Below, piece after piece: positions 32,911-40,789 of a stretch of 64,000 bases of DNA. The notes under the pieces are model-generated. The model searched no databases. It was given only the letters and a program-made list of their open reading frames with translations, and was not told where the DNA came from. Origin of the DNA: an uncultured Atopobiaceae bacterium (GTDB taxonomy: Bacteria > Actinomycetota > Coriobacteriia > Coriobacteriales > Atopobiaceae); assembly GCA_944320975.1 (NCBI GenBank), contig CALUJM010000012.1, positions 1-64,000 of the forward strand. Direction: 5' to 3'. Made by a program: the position numbers and the translations under genes. Each line of letters starts with the position of its first letter. The first letter of the stretch is position 1.

Positions 32911-33582
32911 CTACAGCGCCTTCTTGCGCACCGTCTTGAGCACGTTTCTCCTGAACGTTCCCCATGAGCCAAAGAAGCGGCGGTCCGTCGCGGTCTCCTC
33001 TCGCGCCTGGTACTTGAGCGCCGTCAGCTCGACCGCACAGGCGTAGTCGGCCGCCTGGGACAGACGGTACTCCGACGGCGTGGCGGAGCGGAACACCACC
33101 GCCTCGCGCGCGATGGCGTACTCCACGGCGTCGTGGAGCGCCTGCGTGACCGCGTGCTGGCCGCCGTCGTAGTAGACCTTCACCAGGTCAAAGCGCTGCA
33201 GGTACTCAAGGTTGTCGAAGAGAAAGTTGACCACGTCCCTGCGCATCCGCTCGGAGAGGCGCGCCGCACTCGAGAACTCGCGCTTGCGATACGCAAAGGT
33301 CTTGTAGCGGATGGGCAGATGATGGAAGAACAGCATGAACGACGAAAGGAGCGAGGCGCGCGACGAGGAGTCCATCCCCTCGTACTCGTCATGGCCGTTA
33401 AGCAGGGGCGACATGTGGAACGGGATGTTTGGCAGCCGCTTGTCGCCCAGCGCACGCTCATAGGGCCCGACAACGTTGTCAAGCGGCTTGTCCTGCTCAT
33501 GGAACACGAGCGTCAGCAAGTAGTAGTTGGAGTCAAGCCCGTCCGCGCCCGACTCATCCACAAAAATGCTGAGCTCGCGCAT
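32911..33582 (-). CDS. DUF3800 domain protein
   Basis: A 223-aa protein with the DUF3800 hallmarks: an N-terminal FVDESGADG (RNase H-like acidic strand), PFHMSPLLNGHDEYEG, VYYDGGQ and the late SQAADYACAVEL segment carrying a final conserved acidic residue. The fold suggests a nuclease-like metal site, but function is not established; many members sit near mobile elements or defence genes. AAGGGGG precedes the ATG. No partner gene overlaps it. Confidence 0.8.
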   Translation of the reverse strand: MRELSIFVDESGADGLDSNYYLLTLVFHEQDKPLDNVVGPYERALGDKRLPNIPFHMSPLLNGHDEYEGMDSSSRASLLSSFMLFFHHLPIRYKTFAYRKREFSSAARLSERMRRDVVNFLFDNLEYLQRFDLVKVYYDGGQHAVTQALHDAVEYAIAREAVVFRSATPSEYRLSQAADYACAVELTALKYQAREETATDRRFFGSWGTFRRNVLKTVRKKAL

Positions 33583-33604
33583 TTCGCCCCCTTAATACGC
33601 AAAA

Positions 33605-33626
33605 TGCCGGGGGATACCCCCCCGGC
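33605..33626 (-). terminator. Intrinsic terminator after the aldo/keto reductase gene
   Basis: GCCGGGGG and CCCCCGGC form a strong stem read on the minus strand, followed by ATTTTGCG. It lies between the reductase stop and the DUF3800 start. Confidence 0.55.
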
Positions 33627-33744
33627 GCTTGGAAGACCCCGAGGGGCCCATCTCCCTTATACCACAAATCACCTTCGGTTTATTCGACGTTCCCACGGAT
33701 GAGAAGAGCGCTGCAGGGCGGGGGCCAGGGGCGGGACGGGAGCC

Positions 33745-34929
33745 TCACCCGCGACGCGACCACGCGCGCAGCGCCCAGCCCACCGGGCCGGGCTGGAAGC
33801 GGTGGCCGACGTCAGCCAGGCGCGCGGGGATGTCGATGTGCTGCGGGCAGTGGCGCGCGCACTTGCCGCAGCGGACGCAGTTGCTCACGAGCTTGGGGTG
33901 GGTCGTGCGCACGGCGCTCGCGGTGAAGTACTGCGAGAGGCCCGTGAACCAGCCGTGCGCGAAGCTCGCGTTGTAGGCCGAGAAGCACCCGGGGATGTTG
34001 ATGCCCTGCGGGCAGGGCATGCAGTAGTTGCAGCCCGTGCAGGGAACGCGGTTGGTTCGCGCGAACTCCTCGACAACGCGGGCGATGACCTGGTGCTGCT
34101 CTTGCGTGAGCGAGCCGGGCAGGGCGCGGCAGGCCACGGCGGCGTTCTCGTCCACCTGCTCGGGCGCGGCCATGCCGGAGAGAAGCATCGTCACCTCGGG
34201 GTGGTCCCACACCCAGGAGAGTCCCCAGGCCGCGGGCGTGACCAGCTCCGGCGTGGCCGCGGCGTCGAGGATGCGGCGGGCGCGGGCGGTCAGCTTGTCG
34301 GCGAGGCGACCTCCCAGCAGCGGCTCCATCACAAAGACGGCGAGGCCGCGCTGCGCCGCGGCACGCAGGCCCGCGGTGCCCGCCTGGTACTTCTCGCCCG
34401 CGTAGTTGTACTGGATCTGGCAGAAGTCCCAGTCGTAGGCGTCCAGCAGCACGGGGAAGTCGCCGGCGCTGCCGTGGTAGGAGAAGCCGATTTGGCGGAT
34501 GCGACCGGCCGCGCGCTGGTGGGCGACCCAGTCCTCGATGCCCAGCTCGCGCAGGCGATCCCACTGGGCGGGGCTCGTGACGTTGTGGATCAGGTAGTAG
34601 TCGATGCGGTCGGTGCGCAGGCGGCGGAGCTGCTCGTCGAAGATGCGGTCGAGGTCCGCGGTGGTGCGGACGGAGCCGTGCGGCAGCTTGGTGGCGATAA
34701 GGACGCGGTCGCGCAGGCCCAGATCGGCGAGCGCGGCGCCCACGCAGGCCTCGTTGCCCGGGTAGAGGTAGGCCGTGTCCAGGTAGTTGATGCCGCGCTC
34801 GACGGCGCGGGCGATGATGGCGCGGGCCTGCTGCGGGTCGGGACGGCCGGGCGGGCCGGGAAAGCGCATGCACCCGAGGCCGAGCGCGGAGATGCGGTCC
34901 CCGTTGCGCGGGTTGACGCGGTACTGCAC
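33745..34929 (-). CDS. Aldo/keto reductase with C-terminal [4Fe-4S] domain
   Basis: A 394-aa NADPH-type reductase. The TIM-barrel tetrad is visible as Asp in YLDTAYLYPGNE, Tyr in the same stretch, Lys in IATKLP and His in YYLIHNVTS. A ferredoxin-like end carries CTGCNYCMPCPQGINIPG and a second cluster set CVRCGKCARHCPQHIDIP. Members of this group are common in anaerobes, with unknown substrates. Single-gene unit: upstream repeats, downstream terminator. Confidence 0.88.
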   Translation of the reverse strand: MQYRVNPRNGDRISALGLGCMRFPGPPGRPDPQQARAIIARAVERGINYLDTAYLYPGNEACVGAALADLGLRDRVLIATKLPHGSVRTTADLDRIFDEQLRRLRTDRIDYYLIHNVTSPAQWDRLRELGIEDWVAHQRAAGRIRQIGFSYHGSAGDFPVLLDAYDWDFCQIQYNYAGEKYQAGTAGLRAAAQRGLAVFVMEPLLGGRLADKLTARARRILDAAATPELVTPAAWGLSWVWDHPEVTMLLSGMAAPEQVDENAAVACRALPGSLTQEQHQVIARVVEEFARTNRVPCTGCNYCMPCPQGINIPGCFSAYNASFAHGWFTGLSQYFTASAVRTTHPKLVSNCVRCGKCARHCPQHIDIPARLADVGHRFQPGPVGWALRAWSRRG

Positions 34930-35007
34930 GTTCTTCTCCCCTCCCGTTGGCGTTTAGGCAGTATGGTAGCGCGGTAGTCCGGGCGGCGGTACCCGAGGCC
35001 CGGTGCC

Positions 35008-35116
35008 GGAATCCGGGCATATGCGTGTTTCGGCGCGGGAATCCGGGCATATGCGTGTCCGCGGCACGCATTTCTCGGAAATCCGGCACCAATATACGCA
35101 TTTGTCGGAAATCCGG
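35008..35116. repeat. 30-bp-period palindromic intergenic repeat, copy 1
   Basis: Two forward units (GGAATCCGGGCATATGCGTG at 35008 and 35038) and two inverted units (ACGCATTTCTCGGAAATCCG at 35066, and a close copy at 35096). Spacing is 30 bp in each arm. The element can fold as a long hairpin. It fills most of the gap between the reductase start and the fic gene. Confidence 0.75.
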
Positions 35117-35172
35117 CACGCGCCCAGGCGCCCACGCGCCGGTACCCGCCCACACGCCGCGGGGCCGCGGAA

Positions 35173-35831
35173 TCATCCCTCTCGCAGATAGCTCACCTCA
35201 ACGAGCTCCCGGTTGATGGGGACGGAAGAGTTGCATGGAGAAACGATCTTGGAAAACATGCTGATGAGCTGCGAGTAGTCCCTGTCCTCAGCGGCAAGCC
35301 AACTTGCCTCGTCATTCTCTTCGCCGGACACGAGCCGCCAATCAAGATCGTATCCCGCATCATGGCAGAGCAGCGTCCAAAACACGCGCTGCGTCCGACC
35401 GTTGCCCTCCCTAAACGGATGAACGAAGTTGTAGTTGTCGTAGTGATAGGCAAGCCGCTCGATGAATGTGGGGCGCTCCAGCCCTTTGAGCATGTTGTCA
35501 CCAAAAGCTCGGAATGCGACCACTCCATTCCCATGGCTATATTGGTCGATGGCAGGAAGAACTCTGAGCCTTCCAGATTTTTGCGTATCTCAACCGTTCG
35601 AATGCGGCCCGCCCACTCATAGATATCCTGAAACAGGGCATGATGAATCTGGCAAAAGTCATCCAGCGTACCCGCAGGGCGAAGCCCTCCGCGCTCTATC
35701 AACTCGCCCATCCGAAGGGATGCAAGCTCCCCCTCCGCCCGAGCAAGATCGTCGTAGGTCCGCGCCCTGACAAGATTTCTCAGGGCACCCGTTTCCGGAT
35801 CGACATAGGGATCGACAAACTCACCCGGCAT
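35173..35831 (-). pseudogene. fic: Fic-family AMPylase toxin with a frameshift
   Basis: The 5' part (from 35831) reads MPGEFVDPYVDPETGALRN and FCQIHHALFQDIYEWAGRIRTVEI in parts. The 3' part, in another frame from about 35530, reads VVAFRAFGDNMLKGLERP and the complete active site HPFREGNGRTQR. A single-base indel near ATGGGAATGG joins them. As sequenced, full-length toxin is not made. Either the gene is broken (harmless without pressure to keep the toxin) or the base count is an assembly or sequencing error. The intact protein would transfer AMP to a target. Confidence 0.82.
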
Positions 35832-36006
35832 GAGCGGGCTCCCTGCGATCAATCTTCCAACGACGCTTTGTCCTCATCATCAGATCATCAATGGAGATGT
35901 CCCCCTTGACATACTCGTCCGCATCCTCTCGGAATTCCTCGGATACGTACGCGCCCTCCATCTCACCAGAATGAATGGCCTCTTCCATGAGTCGCTTGCA
36001 ATCCAC
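35821..36006 (-). CDS. VbhA-like Fic antitoxin
   Basis: A 61-aa protein that overlaps the fic start. It contains SGEMEG, the (S/T)-x-x-x-E-(G/N) inhibitory motif whose Glu blocks ATP in the Fic active site, followed by a VKGDISIDDL tail typical of VbhA antitoxins. The GTG start has AAGGAGG 8 nt upstream. It precedes and probably masks the toxin co-translationally. It appears intact although the toxin is not. Confidence 0.8.
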   Translation of the reverse strand: MDCKRLMEEAIHSGEMEGAYVSEEFREDADEYVKGDISIDDLMMRTKRRWKIDRREPAHAG

Positions 36007-36167
36007 GCCCGCCACCTCCTTGTAAGCTCTATACAAACATACCCTTCAGGGAGCGAATAATGCAGCTCGCTCACGCACTGGCGTTCACGCAGTATGGTAG
36101 CGCGCCGGGCCGGGCGGCGGTGCGGCGCGGCGCGGTGCCCGACGCCCGGTGCCCGACGCCCGGTGCC

Positions 36168-36210
36168 GGAATCCGGGCATGTGCGTGTTTCGGTGCGGGA
36201 ATCCGGGCAT
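36168..36210. repeat. 30-bp-period palindromic repeat, copy 2, left part
   Basis: Units at 36168 and 36198 match copy 1. The second unit is cut after ATCCGGGCAT by the IS1595-like element and resumes at 37382. GC-rich flanking sequence 36007-36167 has no gene. Confidence 0.7.
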
Positions 36211-37381
36211 GTGGCCCCTAACGAGGAGCATAGTTAGCCATCCGCTCCCTCGTAGCCTCGGCGATCGCGGCCGCCACCCACTCCTCGTTCTCCCTCTTCT
36301 CCCTCCGCGCGTTCCTGAACCTCCTGCCCGGGCCCTGCGCCGCGAAGGTCGAGGAGAGGAGCTCGTCCCTGGGCACGTGCCCGCGCGCCGCCTCGCCCAG
36401 CAGCTCCGAGGCGATGCCCGGCCCTCCCGGCGCGCGGTGCGAGTACCTCCAGCAGAACTCGTCCACGAAGCCCTGGAGCCTCGTCGCCGAGAGGCCGTGG
36501 AAGGTCCCCTGGACGTAGGCGCGCAGGTTCGAGACCACCTTGTGCGCCAGGCGCAGCCACGTCCCCGGCGCCCCTCCCGAGGGCGACCTGCCCGCCTCGG
36601 CGCGCGGCCAGGACGCGACCGCGCAGCCTATGGGCAGGAAGCCGTCGAAGCGCACGCGGGCGAGCACGCCCACGCGGGCGCGCAGGAACTCGCGGTAGGA
36701 GCCGGCCGTGACGTCGGAGGCGACCCTGACCGAGCAGCGGCCCGGGCCCCCGGGGCCGCCGGCCTCGACGGCGACGAGCAGGGGGACCTTCGCGCAGCCG
36801 CGGCCGGTCCTGCCCGGCACGGTGGCGCCGAGGTACATCTCGTCGACCTCGACTGTCCCGTCAAGCCGCTTGAACCGACTCCGATCTGGCCATGGCGCCC
36901 CGCAGGCGCAGCAGCACGTAGCCGGCCGTGCGCTCCGAGGCCCCGATGTGCCTCGCGAGCTCCATGGCCGACACCCCGCGCTTGGAGTGGGTCATCAGGT
37001 AGGCGGCGAGGAACCACTTCGCGAGCGGCAGCTTCGTGCCCCTCATCGCGGTGCCGGCCGTCACCGAGAACTGCCTGGAGCAGCGCGTGCACTGCCACTT
37101 GTGCGCCCGGCCCCTCACGCGCGAGCACCTGTCGTGCCCGCACGCCGGGCACCGGAACCCGTCCGGGAACATCCTGCGCAGCAGCTCCTCCTCGCAGGCC
37201 TCCTCGGTGCCGAAGCGCGCCATCCACTCGATCAGCGTCCCGTCCCCGCCGTTCGCCGCCGCCACGCCCCTGCCCGTCATGCTCGCCACCGCGATCTCCC
37301 TCCGTCGCCTCGCCCTGCGCTGCGAGCGTACTCCGGCGACCGGACAGAAATTGAGGGACTATGCCTTTCGTTAGGGGCCAC
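36211..37381 (-). mobile_element. IS1595-like insertion sequence inside a palindromic repeat
   Basis: An element of 1171 bp with perfect 14-bp terminal inverted repeats, GTGGCCCCTAACGA at 36211-36224 and TCGTTAGGGGCCAC at 37368-37381. ATCCGGGCAT is present on both sides (36201-36210 and 37382-37391), consistent with target duplication, 8 bp if two bases belong to the element end. The host site is the ATGCGTG palindromic repeat. Confidence 0.85.
36218..37289 (-). pseudogene. IS1595-family transposase with +1 frameshift
   Basis: The first part (37289-36861) has the zinc ribbon CPACGHDRCSRV...CTRCSRQFSV and a helical HTH-like segment ending MARSE. The second part (from about 36890, another frame, to 36218) has TVEVDEMYLGA with the first catalytic Asp, then HKVVSNLRAYVQGTFHGLS and LQGFVDEFCWRYSHR. 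Frames differ by +1 around GAGTCGGTTCAAG, just before the catalytic strand. The usual second catalytic Asp segment reads VASWPRAEAG, so the copy may be dead; programmed frameshifting is the alternative. Confidence 0.8.
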
Positions 37382-37477
37382 ATCCGGGCATATGCGTGTC
37401 CGACGCACGCATTTCTCGGAAATCCGGCACCAATATACGCATTTGACGGAAATCCGGCACCTGCCCAAACGCCGGCA
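37382..37477. repeat. 30-bp-period palindromic repeat, copy 2, right part
   Basis: The forward unit continues (ATCCGGGCATATGCGTG), followed by inverted units ACGCATTTCTCGG and ACGCATTTGACGG with AAATCCGGCAC ends. Immediately after, CTGCCCAAACGCCGGCAC is repeated in tandem up to about 37500, before hisA ends. Confidence 0.7.
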
Positions 37478-37525
37478 CCTGCCCAAACGCCGGCACCTGC
37501 CCGCGCGGGCGGGTCCGATCGCGCG

Positions 37526-38260
37526 TTACGCGCAGGCCGCGAGCGCTTCCTCAAGCGAGAAGGACCCCTCGTAGAGGGCGCGGCCGGTGATGGCGCCCTC
37601 GATCACGTCCGGGCCGAGCGCCGCCAGGGCCCGCAGGTCGTCCAGGCCTGCGATGCCGCCCGACGCCACCACGGGAAATCCCGCGACCTCGGCCACGTGG
37701 CGGTACGCCTCGGCGTCCACGCCGCAGCGCATGCCGTCGCGCGCCACGTCGGTGAAGACCAGGTGACGATAGCCCAGCTCAGCGAGGCGCGCCACGAGCT
37801 CGTCTGCGGAGAGCGACGCGCCCTCGCGCCAGCCGTTCACGCGCACCTCTCCCCCGCGCGCGGCCACGTCGGCCACCACGAGGTCGCCGAACTGCCGCGC
37901 GGCCTCCGCGGCGAAGGCCGGGTCGCGCACCAGAGCGGTGCCGATGGCGATCCGGCGCACGCCGAGCCCCGTCAGGCGCTCGACCGCGGCGAGGTCGCGC
38001 ACGCCGCCGCCGGCGTCGACGGAGATGCCGGGCACGGAGCAGACCGCGCGGATGGCGGCATCGTTGGCCGCTCGGGCCTCGGCGTCCTCCTCGAGCGTGG
38101 CGGAGAGGTCCACCACGTGCACCCAGGCGGCGCCGGCGTCGCGGAACTTCTCGGCCACCGCGGCCGGGTCGTCGGAGTAGACGTCCATGTGGGCGCGCTC
38201 GCCGCGCGCGAGGCGCACGACCTTGCCGCCCACCAGGTCGATCGCAGGGAAGAGAATCAT
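37526..38260 (-). CDS. hisA: Phosphoribosylformimino-5-aminoimidazole carboxamide ribotide isomerase
   Basis: A 244-aa TIM barrel. MILFPAIDLVGGKVVRL carries the first catalytic Asp; ISVDAGGGVRD, YRHLVFTDVARDGM (second Asp) and VVASGGIAGLDDL are HisA signatures. It isomerises ProFAR to PRFAR for HisF/HisH. The start is the Met of MILFPAIDL, preceded by GGAGG. It ends the his gene row; hisF and hisI are not in the window. Confidence 0.95.
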   Translation of the reverse strand: MILFPAIDLVGGKVVRLARGERAHMDVYSDDPAAVAEKFRDAGAAWVHVVDLSATLEEDAEARAANDAAIRAVCSVPGISVDAGGGVRDLAAVERLTGLGVRRIAIGTALVRDPAFAAEAARQFGDLVVADVAARGGEVRVNGWREGASLSADELVARLAELGYRHLVFTDVARDGMRCGVDAEAYRHVAEVAGFPVVASGGIAGLDDLRALAALGPDVIEGAITGRALYEGSFSLEEALAACA

Positions 38261-38353
38261 GCCACACCTCCGATTATCGCGAGAATAACGCGCACAGTCT
38301 GTTTTCACTTTATATATCCGCAGTTGGCCAGGACGAAAAAGTCACGCCGTGCG

Positions 38354-38427
38354 CGTTATTCGGGCGGGCACGGCCCCCGGGCGCCGTGCTCGTTATTCGG
38401 GCGAGCGCGGCCCCCGAGCGCCCGACG
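38354..38427. repeat. Two tandem 37-bp repeats between hisH and hisA
   Basis: Each unit starts CGTTATTCGGGCG and contains CGGCCCCCG; each can form a CGGGCG/CGCCCG hairpin on the minus strand. A third start (CGTTAC) overlaps the hisH stop. The rest of the 38261-38429 gap contains an AT-rich TATATAAAG (minus) that could be a hisA promoter. Confidence 0.55.
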
Positions 38428-38429
38428 CG

Positions 38430-39113
38430 TTACTGCCGCGCGCCGCCCGCACCCCCGACCACGCCGACGAAGCCCTCGAGGATCGCTCGGCCCACCGCCG
38501 AGCTCTTCTCGGGGTGGAACTGCACGCCGAAGACGTTGTCCCGCCAGACGGCGCTCGCAAAGCTGCGCACGTAGTGCGTGCGCGCCGCCACCACGTCGTC
38601 GGGCACGTCGTCGGCGAGCGCGAAGGAGTGCGTGAAGTAGACGTTGGCGCCCTCGGGCACTGCCGAGAAGAGCGGGCACGCGCGGCCGTGCTCGGTCAGG
38701 TGGACCTGGTCCCAGCCCACGTGCGGCACCTTGAGGCGGTCGGACTCCAGGCGCGTGGCCGACCCGGCGATCACGCCCAGGCCGTCTGCCCACGAGCCGT
38801 CGTCCGTCTCGTTGCCGCGCTCGAAGAGCAGCTGCAGGCCCAGGCAGATCCCCAGGAACGGGACCCCGCGGCCGAGCGCGTCGAGCACCGCGTCGGCCTC
38901 GCCGCTCTCGCGCAGGTACGCCATAGCGTCGCCGAAGCTGCCCACGCCGGGCAGCACGACGGCCGCCGCCGCGCGGATGGCCGCCGGGTCGTCGGAGACC
39001 ACGGCGTCGCCGCCCGCCTCCGCGAGCCCGCGCACCACCGAAGAGAGGTTTCCCTTGTGATAGTCCACGACGACGATGCGCCGCGCGCCGGCACCGGCCG
39101 TCGCGGCCGTCAT
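38430..39113 (-). CDS. hisH: Imidazole glycerol phosphate synthase, glutaminase subunit
   Basis: A 227-aa class I glutamine amidotransferase. VLPGVGSFGDAM, the nucleophile Cys in FLGICLGLQLLFE and the His/Glu pair in FGVQFHPEKSS are present. It supplies ammonia to HisF. The ATG overlaps the hisB stop (TGATG), with an in-frame GTG one codon earlier. Confidence 0.95.
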   Translation of the reverse strand: MTAATAGAGARRIVVVDYHKGNLSSVVRGLAEAGGDAVVSDDPAAIRAAAAVVLPGVGSFGDAMAYLRESGEADAVLDALGRGVPFLGICLGLQLLFERGNETDDGSWADGLGVIAGSATRLESDRLKVPHVGWDQVHLTEHGRACPLFSAVPEGANVYFTHSFALADDVPDDVVAARTHYVRSFASAVWRDNVFGVQFHPEKSSAVGRAILEGFVGVVGGAGGARQ

Positions 39114-39700
39114 CACAGGCTCCCCTTGGTGGACGGCACGCCCTCGACGCGCGGGTCGGGCTCGACGGCCTCGCGGAGCGCCCGCGCCGCGGCCTTGAAC
39201 GCTGCCTCGAGGATGTGGTGCGCATTGGTGCCGCAGACCAGCCGCAGGTGCAGCGTGATGCCCGCCTCGCGCGCGAGGCCGGCGAAGAACTCGTGGCCGA
39301 GCTCGGTGTCGAAGGTCCCCACCTTGGCGGGCCCGATGGGCACGTCCCAGTAGAGCTCGCCGCGGCCGGAGATGTCCACGGCGGCCATGACCAGCGCCTC
39401 GTCGAGCGGCACCATGACCGAGCCAAAGCGCCGGATGCCGCGCTTGTCGCCCAGCGCCTCGCGCAGAGCCTGGCCGAGCACGATACCCGTGTCCTCAACG
39501 GTGTGGTGGTCGTCCACCTCGAGGTCGCCCTTCGCGCGGACGGTGAGGTCCACGAGCGAGTGGCGCGCCAGCGCGGTGAGCATGTGGTCGAAAAACCCGA
39601 TGCCGGTCTCGACGTCGGCGACGCCGGTGCCGTCGAGGTCCACGGAGATGCCGATGTCGGTCTCGGACGTGCCGCGGACGGCCTTTGCGGTCCTTGTCAT
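39113..39700 (-). CDS. hisB: Imidazoleglycerol-phosphate dehydratase
   Basis: A 195-aa stand-alone dehydratase. GIGFFDHMLTALARHS, DDHHTVEDTGIVLGQAL and GTNAHHILEAAFKAAARAL contain the metal-binding His clusters. No phosphatase domain is fused, so histidinol-phosphatase must be elsewhere. ATGA-type overlap with hisC. Confidence 0.95.
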   Translation of the reverse strand: MTRTAKAVRGTSETDIGISVDLDGTGVADVETGIGFFDHMLTALARHSLVDLTVRAKGDLEVDDHHTVEDTGIVLGQALREALGDKRGIRRFGSVMVPLDEALVMAAVDISGRGELYWDVPIGPAKVGTFDTELGHEFFAGLAREAGITLHLRLVCGTNAHHILEAAFKAAARALREAVEPDPRVEGVPSTKGSL

Positions 39701-40788
39701 TGTTCCTCCCTCACGAGCGTCGCGAGCGCGTCGAGAAGAGTGTCGTTCTCCTCCCGCGTGCCCACGGAGAGCCTGAGACAGCCGTCGAGCCCAGGCGCCG
39801 CGCTGAAGTCGCGCACCAGGACGGAGTGCTCGTCGCGCAGGCGCCGGCGCACCTCGGCCGCGCGCGGGACGCGCACGAGCACGAAGTTGGCTTCCGACGG
39901 CCAGGTGCGGACGCCGGGCAGCGCGGCGAGGCCCGCCGCCAGGCGCGCGCGCTCGGCCACGATGTCGGCGACCACGGGCGCGAGCTGGTCGCGGCAGCGC
40001 ACCGCGGCGAGGCCCGCGGCCTGCGCGAGCACGTCAACGGAGTATATCTGACGCACGGCCGCCAGCGCGTCCACGACCGCCGGGTCCGCCAGGACGTAGC
40101 CCACGCGCGCGCCCGCCAGGCCGAAGGCCTTGGAGAGGGTGCGCAGCACCACGAGGCGCGGCTCGGAGGCGACCCAGTCGGCCACGCTCGAGCCCTCGGG
40201 CGCAAACTCGACGTAGGCCTCGTCCACCAGGACCAGGGCGTCCGTCTCGTCGAGCACGCGGCGGAGCGTGTCGTGGGGCAGCAGGTCGCCGGTGGGGTTG
40301 TTGGGCGAGGTCAGGAACACGAGCGCGGCGCCCGCGGCCGCGGCCACCAGGGCGTCGGCGTCCACGGAGAAGTCCTCGGCGTCTCGCCAGACGGCGCGGA
40401 CCTCGGTCTCGCACATCGCGGCGAAGTTGGCGTACTCGGAGAAGTCCGGCGGGCAGGTGACGAGCGCCCTGCCCGGCCCGCCAAAGGCGAAGAGCAGGTT
40501 GAAGAGCAGCTCGTCGCCGCCGTTGCCCACGCAGACGCGGTCGCGGGAGAGGCCGTGGCGGGCGGCGAGCTCGTCGCGCAGCTCGTTTGCCATCGGGTCG
40601 GGGTAGCGGTTGAGCGGCGTGGCGAGCAGGGCGGCGTCGATCGCTGCGCGCACGCCGACCGGCAGCGGGTGGGTGTTCTCGTTGGCCGAGAGGTTCACGC
40701 GGCACGGCGTGAACGCCGGGTCGTAGGGCTCAAAGCACGCGAGCGCCCGGCGCAGTCGCGCGGCGACGTCGAGGTTCTTCTCGGCCAT
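39697..40788 (-). CDS. hisC: Histidinol-phosphate aminotransferase
   Basis: A 363-aa PLP fold type I enzyme. NLSANENTHPLPVG, TSPNNPTGDLLP, VLVDEAYVEFA and the PLP-lysine region VVLRTLSKAFGLAGARVGY are typical of HisC. It follows the hisD stop by 2 bp-scale spacing, with the palindrome of hisD just upstream. Confidence 0.95.
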   Translation of the reverse strand: MAEKNLDVAARLRRALACFEPYDPAFTPCRVNLSANENTHPLPVGVRAAIDAALLATPLNRYPDPMANELRDELAARHGLSRDRVCVGNGGDELLFNLLFAFGGPGRALVTCPPDFSEYANFAAMCETEVRAVWRDAEDFSVDADALVAAAAGAALVFLTSPNNPTGDLLPHDTLRRVLDETDALVLVDEAYVEFAPEGSSVADWVASEPRLVVLRTLSKAFGLAGARVGYVLADPAVVDALAAVRQIYSVDVLAQAAGLAAVRCRDQLAPVVADIVAERARLAAGLAALPGVRTWPSEANFVLVRVPRAAEVRRRLRDEHSVLVRDFSAAPGLDGCLRLSVGTREENDTLLDALATLVREEQ

Positions 40789-40789
40789 G

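Noticed and set aside
35008..35116. CRISPR array
   Set aside because: The repeats have a strict 30-bp period with no variable spacers, and half of the units are inverted; no cas gene is present.
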